A stretch of 16,943 bases of DNA, taken from positions 1 through 16,943 of the forward strand of contig JADIML010000127.1 in assembly GCA_017694765.1 (NCBI GenBank), read 5' to 3'. The notes under the pieces are model-generated. The model worked only from the letters and a program-made list of their open reading frames with translations. It was not told the origin of the DNA and ran no database searches. The DNA is from Candidatus Scybalomonas excrementavium. Lineage in GTDB: Bacteria; Bacillota; Clostridia; Lachnospirales; Lachnospiraceae. Of the stretch, positions 7,188 to 14,430 are shown in pieces (the first letter of the stretch is position 1; the number at the start of each line of letters is the position of its first letter). The position numbers and the translations under genes were made by a program.

Positions 7188-8052
7188 TATTTCCCTCCTT
7201 ACTTTTCCTACTAAGCACTTTTAAAATTTCTTCTTTGGCTTCCTCTATTGTTAAAAAATCCGTACGCACTGGAAATCCCCGTTGTTTTAATTCTTCCATA
7301 ACATATGTGATAGCTGGTGCCGATAGCCCTATTTTTTCTAACTCCTTATAATGAGAAAATACTTTTTTAGGAGTATCATCAAACACTTTTTCCCCTTGAT
7401 TCATTACAATCATGCGATCCACATATTTCGCTAATTCTTCCATACTATGAGAAACTAAAATAACTGCAATTCCTTTTTCCTCATGTAATTTTTTAATCTG
7501 TTCTAGTATTTCTGTCCTTCCAATCGGATCTAACCCTGCTGCTGGCTCATCTAAAATCAGATAGTCTGGCTGCATGGCTAACACTCCTGCAATGGCAACT
7601 CGCCTTTTTTGACCTCCTGATAATTGAAACGGTGATTTCTCATACAGTTCTTCTGGAAAACCAACTAATTGTAATGCCTCTCTTGCTCGTCTTTCTATTT
7701 CCTCTTTTGGTAATTTCTGATTTTTAGGTCCAAAACATACATCCTCAAATACCGTTGCTTCAAACAATTGATATTCTGGATACTGAAAAGTAAGTCCTAC
7801 TTTCATTCGCAGTCCATCTAAGTCAAAATCTTTTGCATAAATATCTTGTCCATCATAAGTAATCTTTCCTGATGTGGCTTTTTCAAGACCATTTAAATGT
7901 TGAATTAATGTAGACTTCCCTGAACCTGTATGCCCAGCAATTCCAATAAAGTCCCCTTTCTTAATTTCCAAATTAATGTCCTTTAACGCATATTTTTCAT
8001 AAACCGTTCCTTGTCCATATAGATACGTAACATGTTCTAATTTAATTGACAT
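7180..8052 (-). CDS. ecfA2: ECF transporter ATPase EcfA2
   Basis: This 290-residue ABC ATPase has Walker A GHTGSGKST at 40-48, Q-loop Q90 in FQYPEYQLF, signature LSGGQ at 144-148, Walker B YLILDEP at 164-170, D-loop AGLD and switch His202. The AAGLDPIGR and FQYPEYQLF forms are typical of the second ECF ATPase. It pairs with EcfA1 to power vitamin uptake through EcfT. Its start lies 16 nt inside ecfA1. A GAGGAG is present but about 14 nt from the ATG, longer than usual, so translational coupling to ecfA1 probably matters. Confidence 0.96.
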   Translation of the reverse strand: MSIKLEHVTYLYGQGTVYEKYALKDINLEIKKGDFIGIAGHTGSGKSTLIQHLNGLEKATSGKITYDGQDIYAKDFDLDGLRMKVGLTFQYPEYQLFEATVFEDVCFGPKNQKLPKEEIERRAREALQLVGFPEELYEKSPFQLSGGQKRRVAIAGVLAMQPDYLILDEPAAGLDPIGRTEILEQIKKLHEEKGIAVILVSHSMEELAKYVDRMIVMNQGEKVFDDTPKKVFSHYKELEKIGLSAPAITYVMEELKQRGFPVRTDFLTIEEAKEEILKVLSRKSKEGNNA

Positions 8053-8888
8053 AATTGTTCTACCAACTCCTCTTTTGTTAAAATATTAGTGGAAATATCG
8101 ATACCTTCCTTCTTTAGCCAATATGCTAACTCCGTTGCAACTGGCACTTCTAATCCATATTGTTTCATTACTTCTACATTAGAAAAGATTTCTCTTGGTG
8201 TTCCTTTAAGCACTACTTTTCCATGATCCATAACATAAACTTTATCAGCGAAAACAACTTCATCCATATTATGCGTAATTAAAATAATCGTAATATTTTT
8301 TTTCTCATTTAATTCCATAACAGCATCTAATACATCTTTTCGTCCAACTGGATCTAACATGGCTGTTGGCTCATCCAAAACAATACATTCAGGCTCCATA
8401 GCTACTACCCCTGCAATGGCGATTCTTTGCTTTTGTCCTCCAGATAATTTATTGGGTGAATGTTCTCGATAAGCTGTCATATGAACTGCTTCCAAACTCT
8501 TTTCCACACGTTCCCAAATTTCACTCGTTGGAATTCCTAGATTTTCTGGCCCAAATGCAACATCTTCTTCCACGACCGTTCCAATAATTTGATTATCTGG
8601 ATTTTGAAATACCATACCTGTTGTCTGACGAATATCCAAAAGATATTTCTCATCCTTTGTATCCATTTCCTTTATATAAATAGCCCCTTTTGTTGGCTTT
8701 AAAATCCCATTTAGATGTTTTGCAAGTGTGGATTTTCCAGAACCATTATGACCTAAAATTGCTACAATCTCCCCTTTTTCAATATCAATAGTAACACCAT
8801 CTACTGCTTGGACAGTTTCTTCCACTTCTCCTAGTTCATTTTTTCTTAAATATTCATAGATAACATCTTTTATCTTAATCATACTCAT
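8037..8888 (-). CDS. ecfA1: ECF transporter ATPase EcfA1
   Basis: This 283-residue ABC ATPase has Walker A GHNGSGKST at 46-54, Q-loop Q95 in FQNPDNQII, signature LSGGQ at 148-152, Walker B CIVLDEP at 168-174, and switch His206. PTAMLDPVGR after Walker B is the usual EcfA1 form. The ATG at 8888 follows a GAGAGG site by about 7 nt; a second ATG two codons in is possible. It is the first gene of the ecfA1-ecfA2-ecfT-truA unit. In most Firmicutes this unit directly follows rplQ; here the divergent symporter gene separates them, so it needs its own promoter, for which TTGCAA/TAAACT at 8966-8994 is a candidate. Confidence 0.96.
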   Translation of the reverse strand: MSMIKIKDVIYEYLRKNELGEVEETVQAVDGVTIDIEKGEIVAILGHNGSGKSTLAKHLNGILKPTKGAIYIKEMDTKDEKYLLDIRQTTGMVFQNPDNQIIGTVVEEDVAFGPENLGIPTSEIWERVEKSLEAVHMTAYREHSPNKLSGGQKQRIAIAGVVAMEPECIVLDEPTAMLDPVGRKDVLDAVMELNEKKNITIILITHNMDEVVFADKVYVMDHGKVVLKGTPREIFSNVEVMKQYGLEVPVATELAYWLKKEGIDISTNILTKEELVEQLCQLN

Positions 8889-8965
8889 AATAGCACCTCT
8901 CTTTTAACAACATCCTCTTCCCTCATATATACTATTTTTGTTGTTTCTAACTAATATCTATTGAT

Positions 8966-8994
8966 AGTTTAGAATAATCTCCACTAGATTGCAA
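8966..8994 (-). promoter_or_regulatory. Candidate promoter for ecfA1-ecfA2-ecfT-truA
   Basis: On the minus strand TTGCAA (8994-8989) and TAAACT (8971-8966) are spaced by 17 bp; the -10 matches only four of six consensus bases. A downstream alternative with TATATA near 8927 is also possible. A promoter somewhere here is likely because the upstream unit is terminated and the neighbour is divergent. Confidence 0.4.
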
Positions 8995-9034
8995 GAAAAA
9001 GAAATTTCTACTATTCTTTTTATAAATCTTTCCT

Positions 9035-9062
9035 TATAATAGTATCGGAATGGGCAATACTA
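9035..9062 (+). promoter_or_regulatory. Candidate -10 and leader hairpin of the symporter gene
   Basis: A perfect TATAAT lies at 9035-9040, but no good -35 is found at 16-18 bp. It is followed by a small stem TAGTAT (9040-9045)/ATACTA (9057-9062). The leader to the start codon is about 60 nt. No glycine-riboswitch-like core was seen in it. Confidence 0.35.
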
Positions 9063-9109
9063 AACGTAATGAAAAACAAACTATTTTGAACTAAGGAGGA
9101 AAGACGCAA

Positions 9110-10516
9110 ATGTTCAACGATATTTTGACAAAAATTAATGACTTCATGTACACGTATCTTTTACTCATACTTTTATTTGGAGCAGATATTTACCTTACCA
9201 TTCGTACTCGATTTGTTCAAGTGCGCCTATTAAAAAACTCCCTCCAAGTAATTGGCGAGAAAGCAAAAGCAGAAGATGGTGTAAAACAAGTATCTTCTTT
9301 CCAAGCACTCATGATTTCCACTGCTTCTCGTGTTGGAACTGGTAATATTGCTGGAATCGCAACTGCAATTGCAGTTGGTGGTCCAGGTTCTGTTTTCTGG
9401 ATGTGGATTATGGCACTTCTTGGTGGTGCTTCTGCATTCGTTGAGAGTACATTAGCCCAAGTTTATAAGATCAAAGATGGAGCAGAATTTCGTGGTGGTC
9501 CTTCTTATTATATGGAACGAGCATTACACAAACGTTGGCTAGGTATTTTATTCTCTATTTTCTTAATTATCTGTTTTGCATATGGATTCAATGGATTACA
9601 ATCTTATAATATTTCTTCTGCTTTGGATCATTACATTCCAAATTATAGTGACACTTATATTCCAGCTCTTGTTGGACTTTTATTAGCTGCTGGAACTGCT
9701 TTTGTTATTTTTGGTGGTGTCCATCGTATTGGATTCATTAGTTCTGTTATCGTACCAATTATGGCAATTGGCTATTTATTAATGGGTTTTATTACGATTG
9801 TTATGAACTTATCTGAAATGCCTCATGTATTTGCCATTATTTTTAAAGGTGCTTTTAATGTTCAAGCTATTTTTGGTAGCTTTGCAGGAAGTGCTGTTGT
9901 TATCGGTATTAAGCGTGGTTTATTTTCCAATGAAGCTGGTATGGGTAGTGCCCCAAATGCTTCTGCTTCTGCCAGTGTAAGCCATCCAGCAAAACAGGGA
10001 CTTGTTCAAGTATTATCTGTCTTTATTGACACATTACTTATCTGTTCTGCAACTGCTATGATGCTTTTAATTTCTGGTGTAGAAGGAGTACCAAATGTAT
10101 TAGATGGCATCCCATTTGTCCAAAAGGCAATTTCTACAAACGTAGGACAATGGGGAATCCATTTTATTACTTTTTCTATTTTTGCCTTTGCTTTTAGTAG
10201 TATTATCGGAAACTACTATTATGCAGAATCTAATATTTTATTTATTAAAAATAGCAAAGTATTACTCTTTATTTTCCGTATTACTTGTCTCATTGCTGTT
10301 TTCTTAGGTGCACAAGCAGATTTTTCTGTTGTTTGGAATATTGCTGATATTACAATGGGTCTTATGGCAACTGTAAATATTATCTCTATTTTACTACTTG
10401 GAAACATTGCAATTAAAGTATTAAAAGATTATGAAAAACAATTAAAAGCAAACAAAGATCCTAAATTTCATGCCAAAGAACTTGGCATTGATAATACGGA
10501 TTGTTGGAATGATTAA
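9110..10516 (+). CDS. Sodium:alanine/glycine symporter, AGCS family
   Basis: This 468-residue integral membrane protein has the normal AGCS length. It begins with a TM helix and YLTIRTRFVQVR, then the family signature GTGNIAGIATAIAVGGPG at 76-93. FRGGPSYYME at 127-136 and GIKRGLFSNEAGMGSAP at 266-282, the second family signature, also fit. Members couple Na+ (or H+) entry to uptake of alanine or glycine; exact substrate cannot be read here, and the short name (alsT/agcS) is left out for that reason. AAGGAGG lies 10 nt before the ATG. It is the only plus-strand gene among the core clusters, lying between rplQ and ecfA1, and ends in a bidirectional terminator shared with rplQ. Confidence 0.95.
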   Translation: MFNDILTKINDFMYTYLLLILLFGADIYLTIRTRFVQVRLLKNSLQVIGEKAKAEDGVKQVSSFQALMISTASRVGTGNIAGIATAIAVGGPGSVFWMWIMALLGGASAFVESTLAQVYKIKDGAEFRGGPSYYMERALHKRWLGILFSIFLIICFAYGFNGLQSYNISSALDHYIPNYSDTYIPALVGLLLAAGTAFVIFGGVHRIGFISSVIVPIMAIGYLLMGFITIVMNLSEMPHVFAIIFKGAFNVQAIFGSFAGSAVVIGIKRGLFSNEAGMGSAPNASASASVSHPAKQGLVQVLSVFIDTLLICSATAMMLLISGVEGVPNVLDGIPFVQKAISTNVGQWGIHFITFSIFAFAFSSIIGNYYYAESNILFIKNSKVLLFIFRITCLIAVFLGAQADFSVVWNIADITMGLMATVNIISILLLGNIAIKVLKDYEKQLKANKDPKFHAKELGIDNTDCWND

Positions 10517-10553
10517 ATAACCAAAAAGTTTTGCCCTTATATTCTAAATATAC

Positions 10554-10591
10554 AAAAAGCCCTAGAAGAATTTCTTCCTCTAGGGCTTTTT
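10554..10591. terminator. Bidirectional intrinsic terminator between symporter gene and rplQ
   Basis: AAAAAGCCCTAGA (10554-10566) pairs perfectly with TCTAGGGCTTTTT (10579-10591), a 13-bp stem with a 12-nt loop that can pair further. A/T runs at both ends give a T-tract on each strand, so it can stop both convergent units. Confidence 0.93.
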
Positions 10592-10627
10592 CTACTATAT
10601 ATAATATATCAAATGAATGTAATAATA

Positions 10628-11164
10628 TTATACTAATTCAATGATAACTTCCATAGCAGCGTCACCTTTACGCTGTCCAATTTTAACGATTCTTGTGTAA
10701 CCACCGTTACGTCCAGCATATTTTGGTGCGATTTCTTCAAATAATTTATCTGCTAAGTCAACTTTCTTTGTGTTAGCTTTCTTTTTCGCAAGTTCTGTTG
10801 GAACTTCTGTTACAGGATATAAGAAGCTTAACATTTGTCTTCTTGCATGTAAACGAGAAGGCATATCTTTTTTGATTTCTTTAGAAACTGTTTCATATAC
10901 AGTTACTTTCTTTCCATCAACTACTTCTTTTACTCTCTTACCGTTTTCATCTTTTTTAGCAACTTTAGCTTCAACAGTAACTGTTTCGAAGTTGTCTTTT
11001 TCTTTTACAGCTAAAGCGATAAAAGATTCAGCAATTTTTCTGATTTCTTTTGCTTTTGCTTCAGTTGTACGGATTTTTCCGTTGTATAAAAGATTTGTTA
11101 CTTGATTTCTTAATAATGCTTTTCTCTGGTTAGATGTTCTACCTAATTTTCTGTATTTAGCCAT
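10628..11164 (-). CDS. rplQ: 50S ribosomal protein bL17, enlarged form
   Basis: This is the bL17 protein near the peptide exit tunnel. MAKYRKLGRTSNQRKALLRN and the RTTEAKAKEIRK segment open it, RLHARRQMLSFL resumes the core at 104-115, and the end GGYTRIVKIGQRKGDAA is classic. It is 178 residues, against roughly 120 in Bacillus. The extra length sits mainly in a charged stretch at about residues 54-102, rich in Lys, Glu and Val, which splits the first helical part from the core. Such enlargements are, to my knowledge, seen in Lachnospiraceae. AGGAGG lies 11 nt before the ATG. It is the last gene of the alpha-type cluster. Confidence 0.97.
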   Translation of the reverse strand: MAKYRKLGRTSNQRKALLRNQVTNLLYNGKIRTTEAKAKEIRKIAESFIALAVKEKDNFETVTVEAKVAKKDENGKRVKEVVDGKKVTVYETVSKEIKKDMPSRLHARRQMLSFLYPVTEVPTELAKKKANTKKVDLADKLFEEIAPKYAGRNGGYTRIVKIGQRKGDAAMEVIIELV

Positions 11165-11322
11165 GATTTAATGGACCTCCTATGGTTTGGTTATTCACTA
11201 TGCCTACTACTACTTCAGCCTAAGTGGGTCGTTATGTTATCTAAAATAGATTTCAGACTTATGCAGGATTCATTTAAAGAAACGACTTACGCCTGCGTCT
11301 TACTCTCCTAATACATATATGA
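11165..11322 (-). ncRNA. Structured rpoA-rplQ intergenic region
   Basis: This 158-nt gap is long for a within-operon junction. TAAG plus TCGTT (11221-11224, 11229-11233) can pair with AACGA plus CTTA (11281-11289) past a 4-nt bulge. ATCTA/TAGAT forms a small hairpin (11239-11251). GCAGG (11263-11267) matches CCTGC (11292-11296) in a crossing arrangement, so the last two stems would form a pseudoknot or be alternatives. I do not recognise a described RNA family. The stems are short, so some may be chance. Confidence 0.35.
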
Positions 11323-12285
11323 TTAAGCCTCTTCACTTGTATTAAGTTCAAGACCTAATTCCTTTAATTTAGCTAAAACTTCCTCTAATGATTTACGTCC
11401 TAAATTACGAACTTTCATCATATCTTCTGGAGTTTTATTTGTAAGTTCTTCAACTGTATTAATACCTGCTCTCTTTAAGCAGTTATAAGAACGAACAGAT
11501 AATTCTAATTCGTCAATATTCATTTCAAGAACTTTTTCTTTTTCATCATCTTCTTTTTCAACCATAACTTCTGCAGTTTTTGCATTTTCAGAAAGGTCAA
11601 TAAAGAGATTTAAATGCTCACTTAAAACTTTAGCTGCAAGAGATACTGCTTCATCTGGTGCCAAAGTTCCATTTGTGAATACATCTAATGTAAGTTTATC
11701 ATAATCTGTAATCTGACCTACACGAGTATTTTCCACTGTTAAATTTACGCGTTCTACTGGTGTGTAAATAGAATCTACAGCAATTACATCAATTGCACTA
11801 TCTTCATTTTTGTTTTTATCAGCACCTACGTAGCCACGTCCTTTTGTAATGGTTAATTCCATATCTAATTTACAGTCAGCCCCGCCATTGCATGTGGCAA
11901 TTACTAAATCTGGGTTTAAGACTTCAATGTCACTATCAACATTGATGTCTGCTGCTGTAACAACGCCTTCACCTGCAAATTCAATATAAGCATGTTTTGG
12001 CTCATTTGTTGTGCTGTTGTTTTTAATTGCTAATTCTTTGATGTTTAAGATAATTTCTGTCACATCTTCTTTTACTCCAGGAATGGAGCTGAACTCATGT
12101 AAGACACCTTTGATCTTAACAGAGCTTACAGCAGAACCAGGTAAAGAAGAAAGCATAATTCTTCTTAAAGAGTTACCCAGAGTGGTACCGTAACCTCTCT
12201 CTAATGGTTCAACAACAAAACGACCATATCTATTGTCTTCTGAAATCTCTGCGATTTCAATTCTTGGTTTTTCAAATTCAAACAT
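11323..12285 (-). CDS. rpoA: DNA-directed RNA polymerase subunit alpha
   Basis: This 320-residue subunit nucleates RNA polymerase assembly. The N-terminal dimerisation domain (about 1-230) has EPLERGYGTTLGNSLRRIMLSSLPG at 26-50. An acidic linker runs about 232-256, and the C-terminal domain (about 258-315) holds R265 in LSVRSYNCLK, the residue that contacts UP elements, and NLGRKSLEEV. AAGGAGGG lies 6 nt before the ATG. It stands between rpsD and rplQ, as in most bacteria, but both flanking gaps (261 and 158 nt) are long and can fold, which suggests expression of alpha may be set separately from the ribosomal proteins. Confidence 0.99.
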   Translation of the reverse strand: MFEFEKPRIEIAEISEDNRYGRFVVEPLERGYGTTLGNSLRRIMLSSLPGSAVSSVKIKGVLHEFSSIPGVKEDVTEIILNIKELAIKNNSTTNEPKHAYIEFAGEGVVTAADINVDSDIEVLNPDLVIATCNGGADCKLDMELTITKGRGYVGADKNKNEDSAIDVIAVDSIYTPVERVNLTVENTRVGQITDYDKLTLDVFTNGTLAPDEAVSLAAKVLSEHLNLFIDLSENAKTAEVMVEKEDDEKEKVLEMNIDELELSVRSYNCLKRAGINTVEELTNKTPEDMMKVRNLGRKSLEEVLAKLKELGLELNTSEEA

Positions 12286-12546
12286 TGCGGACCCTCCTTA
12301 TGGGTGATCTGATTCTTTGAGGGCAGCCGTTCCAAACTGCAACCGATTTTGAAATACAACTTATATAACAGGCTATTTGGAACATTGCCTGTAAGGTAAA
12401 TAACGTCAAAACTCCATGCGCAATCTTGACATATTACGCATGGGTTTTAACTTTACATCAAATCAATTTTCTTTTGTGTTAGAAAAGCCATTGGATAACC
12501 TAGACATTTCTGATACAAAAGAAATAGCCACTGGCTTATTCGATTA
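12286..12546 (-). ncRNA. Structured rpsD-rpoA intergenic region with pseudoknot topology (candidate leader of rpoA)
   Basis: In 261 nt there are four perfect or near-perfect pairings. TTTCTTTTGT (12468-12477) with ACAAAAGAAA (12515-12524), 10 bp. AAAAC plus CCATGCG (12408-12420) with CGCATGG plus GTTTT (12437-12448), 12 bp with one bulge. ACAGGC (12368-12373) with GCCTGT (12387-12392). GTTCCAAA (12329-12336) with TTTGGAAC (12376-12383), the second arm lying in the loop of the third stem, so these two form an H-type pseudoknot arrangement. No good promoter or protein-coding frame was found. I do not recognise a known family; a binding site for S4 or alpha, or a tuning attenuator, is inference. 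Confidence 0.55.
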
Positions 12547-13140
12547 TTATTTAGAATATAATTCGACGATTAATGTTTCATTAACTGGAACATCAATTTG
12601 ATCTCTTGTTGGAAGTTCTTTTACTGTTCCAGATAAGTTTTCATGGTTTGCTTCTAACCAACCTGGTACTAATCTTCCTTCTGTTACTTCTAAGATATCT
12701 TTGTATCTTTGAGAAGATTTATATTTTTCAGCGATTTCGATTACATCGCCTGCTTTTACTAAGTAAGAAGGAATGTTTACAACTTTACCGTTTACTAACA
12801 CATGTTTGTGGTCAACGATCTGTCTACATTCTTTTCTTGTTCTTCCGTATCCAAGACGGAACATTACGTTATCAAGTCTTGACTCTAATAAAATCATTAA
12901 GTTAGGACCTGTTAAACCTCTCATTTTAGAAGCTTTTGCAAAGTAGTTTCTGAAAGGTTTTTCTAAAACACCGTAAATGAATTTCGCTTTTTGTTTTTCA
13001 CGAAGCTGAAGTCCATATTCGCTCATTTTTCTGTTTGCTCTATTTAAAGTTCTATTAGATTTTTTATCGATTCCCATATAAACAGGATCAAGACCTAAAG
13101 ATCTACATCTTTTTAGGACTGGAGTTCTATCTACTGCCAT
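12547..13140 (-). CDS. rpsD: 30S ribosomal protein uS4
   Basis: This 197-residue primary rRNA-binding protein starts assembly of the 30S body. Conserved runs are YGLQLREKQKAKFIYGVLE and RLDNVMFRLGYGRTRKECRQIV; the S4-type RNA-binding domain follows. The N-terminal region has only one Cys (C12), so the zinc site of some S4 proteins is absent. AGGAGG lies 8 nt before the ATG at 13140, 15 nt after rpsK. S4 is a known translational repressor in several bacteria and is therefore a reasonable candidate ligand for the folded RNA just downstream. Confidence 0.98.
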   Translation of the reverse strand: MAVDRTPVLKRCRSLGLDPVYMGIDKKSNRTLNRANRKMSEYGLQLREKQKAKFIYGVLEKPFRNYFAKASKMRGLTGPNLMILLESRLDNVMFRLGYGRTRKECRQIVDHKHVLVNGKVVNIPSYLVKAGDVIEIAEKYKSSQRYKDILEVTEGRLVPGWLEANHENLSGTVKELPTRDQIDVPVNETLIVELYSK

Positions 13141-13155
13141 TCTCGTATCCTCCTA

Positions 13156-13554
13156 TTATACTCTTCTACGTTTTGGTGGACGGCATCCGTTGTGTGGTAC
13201 TGGTGTAACGTCTTTGATGCTTGTAACTTCAAGACCGCAAGCTTGAAGCGCACGAATTGCTGCTTCTCTTCCTGATCCTGGTCCTTTAACCATAACTTCA
13301 ACTGTTTTTAATCCATGAACCAATGCTGCTTTAGTAGCTGTTTCAGCTGCCATCTGTGCTGCATAAGGAGTAGATTTTCTTGAACCTCTAAATCCAAGTC
13401 CACCTGCACTTGCCCAAGAAAGAGCATTTCCTTCTGCATCGGTTAATGTAACGATTGTATTATTAAAAGATGACTGAATGTGAGCCTGTCCACGCTCAAC
13501 GTTCTTACGAACACGTTTCTTTGTCACTTTTTTAGTAACTTTTTTTGCTGCCAT
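13156..13554 (-). CDS. rpsK: 30S ribosomal protein uS11
   Basis: This 132-residue platform protein of the 30S subunit helps shape the mRNA exit region. The N-terminus is a Lys-rich extension with two KKVTKK-like repeats; core motifs are FNNTIVTLTD, GLGFRGSRKSTPYAAQMAA and the ending PHNGCRPPKRRRV (120-132). The Asn-Gly at 122-123 matches the place that becomes isoaspartate in other bacteria. AGGAGG lies 8 nt before the ATG. It follows rpsM by 41 nt. Confidence 0.98.
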   Translation of the reverse strand: MAAKKVTKKVTKKRVRKNVERGQAHIQSSFNNTIVTLTDAEGNALSWASAGGLGFRGSRKSTPYAAQMAAETATKAALVHGLKTVEVMVKGPGSGREAAIRALQACGLEVTSIKDVTPVPHNGCRPPKRRRV

Positions 13555-13595
13555 TACTTAAACCTCCTGCTGGTTTATCTATCAAATGTTAATTA

Positions 13596-13964
13596 TTATT
13601 TCTTTTTGTTTGCTACTGTTCTCTTAGGACCCTTACGAGTTCTAGCGTTTGTCTTAGTCTTCTGTCCACGAACTGGAAGACCTTTTCTATGACGGATTCC
13701 TCTGTAGCATCCGATTTCTTGTAAACGTTTAATATTTAAAGCGATTTCTCTTCTTAAATCACCTTCTACAAGATATTTTTCGTTGATAACTTCACTTAAT
13801 CTTTTTACTTCTTCATCTGTTAAATCACGTACACGAGTATCTGGACTAACATTTGCTTCTTTAAGGATTTTATCTGCGCTTGGTCTACCGATACCATAGA
13901 TGTAAGTAAGACCGATTTCTACACGTTTTTCTCTTGGTAAATCAACACCTGAAATACGAGCCAT
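13596..13964 (-). CDS. rpsM: 30S ribosomal protein uS13
   Basis: This 122-residue protein of the 30S head touches the P-site tRNA and the 50S subunit. It starts MARISGVDLPREKRVEIGLTYIYGIG and has the GCYRGIRHRKGLPVRGQKTKTNARTRKG motif (written in parts: GCYRGIRHRKGLP, then VRGQKTKTNARTRKG) before a Lys-rich end. The ATG at 13964, with GGAGGTG 8-9 nt upstream, was chosen; an in-frame ATG at 14045 would add 27 residues not found in the family. It is the first gene of the rpsM-rpsK-rpsD-rpoA-rplQ unit, with its own promoter and long leader. Confidence 0.97.
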   Translation of the reverse strand: MARISGVDLPREKRVEIGLTYIYGIGRPSADKILKEANVSPDTRVRDLTDEEVKRLSEVINEKYLVEGDLRREIALNIKRLQEIGCYRGIRHRKGLPVRGQKTKTNARTRKGPKRTVANKKK

Positions 13965-14172
13965 GTGTCTTTGCACCTCCGCTAATTTTTCGTTATCTTT
14001 TAAGGAATGCTCTATGTATCCGCGTACGGTGAAATGTTCATACATACCACAATCCTTAAGCTTTGATTGTTTCTAATTTTTATATTTAATGACGATTTTA
14101 TATTGTTAACTAATACGAACAACCGATCCTGGTGGTTCGCATTACAGCCGCTTACTAAATTTAAAATACCAA
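13965..14172 (-). ncRNA. Long 5' leader of rpsM unit
   Basis: About 208 nt separate the predicted start of transcription from rpsM. CGAAC plus ACC (14116-14124) pairs with GGT plus GTTCG (14131-14139) around a 6-nt loop with one mismatch. A short AATACC/GGTATT hairpin sits near the start of the transcript. The position is where the E. coli alpha-operon leader binds S4, but I see no clear match to that fold, so regulation is inferred only from length and stems. Confidence 0.4.
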
Positions 14173-14178
14173 ATAGGT

Positions 14179-14207
14179 ATTATACATGATTACACAATAA
14201 AAAGCAA
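14179..14207 (-). promoter_or_regulatory. Promoter for rpsM-rpsK-rpsD-rpoA-rplQ
   Basis: On the minus strand TATAAT (14184-14179) is perfect and TTGCTT (14207-14202) lies 17 bp upstream (three of six -35 matches, including TTG). The -35 falls inside the 3' arm of the preceding terminator-like hairpin. Confidence 0.6.
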
Positions 14208-14226
14208 GGGATTTCTCTTACTTTTT
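14199..14226 (-). terminator. Terminator-like hairpin after rpmJ
   Basis: On the minus strand AAAAAGTAAG pairs with CTTGCTTTTT (10 bp with one wobble) and an inner G-C closes an AAAT loop. The T-tract is largely in the stem, so it may be a partial terminator. It follows the rpmJ stop by about 20 nt. Confidence 0.55.
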
Positions 14227-14246
14227 GACAAAATATGGTCAAAAAA

Positions 14247-14360
14247 TTAACCTTGTCTTTGTTTGTGCTTTGGATTTTCGCAAATAATTCTAATTGCGCC
14301 TTTTCTTTTGATTACTTTGCATTTTTCGCAAATAGGTTTTACAGATGCTCTAACCTTCAC
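14247..14360 (-). CDS. rpmJ: 50S ribosomal protein bL36, zinc-binding form
   Basis: This 37-residue protein reads MKVRASVKPICEKCKVIKRK, then GAIRIICENPKHKQRQG, the complete bL36 length. C11, C14, C27 and H32 form the zinc site of the C+ form, which contacts 23S rRNA. The start is GTG at 14360, with AAGGAG about 8-10 nt upstream and the stop TAA at 14247-14249. It sits 70 nt after infA, as in the usual infA-rpmJ-rpsM order. Confidence 0.97.
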   Translation of the reverse strand: MKVRASVKPICEKCKVIKRKGAIRIICENPKHKQRQG

Positions 14361-14393
14361 AGCAATCTCTCCTTTCAAAAAAAGTTCCTTACT

Positions 14394-14422
14394 AGCATAT
14401 CACTAAAATTTGTAAATTGCAA
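14394..14422 (-). promoter_or_regulatory. Candidate extended -10 promoter for rpmJ
   Basis: On the minus strand TTGCAA (14422-14417) and TATGCT (14399-14394) are spaced by 17 bp, and TGA directly precedes the -10, giving the TGn extension. It lies just after the infA stop and about 34 bp before the rpmJ start. Confidence 0.5.
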
Positions 14423-14430
14423 GAGGAAAT

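Noticed and set aside
8889..9109. Possible glycine riboswitch upstream of the AGCS symporter
   Set aside because: The leader is only about 60-70 nt and lacks the paired GG-containing cores of tandem glycine aptamers.
10770..11105. A 111-codon plus-strand frame opposite rplQ
   Set aside because: Its Ser/Phe-rich product is the mirror of a Lys/Glu-rich gene, with no other support.
12416..12601. A 61-codon plus-strand frame across the rpsD-rpoA gap
   Set aside because: It has no Shine-Dalgarno site, overlaps the rpsD 3' end antisense and coincides with the paired RNA segments; no recognisable protein.
13965..14045. Upstream in-frame start for rpsM (and likewise for truA, rplM and adk)
   Set aside because: The extensions have no family match, and good ribosome sites precede the internal ATGs.
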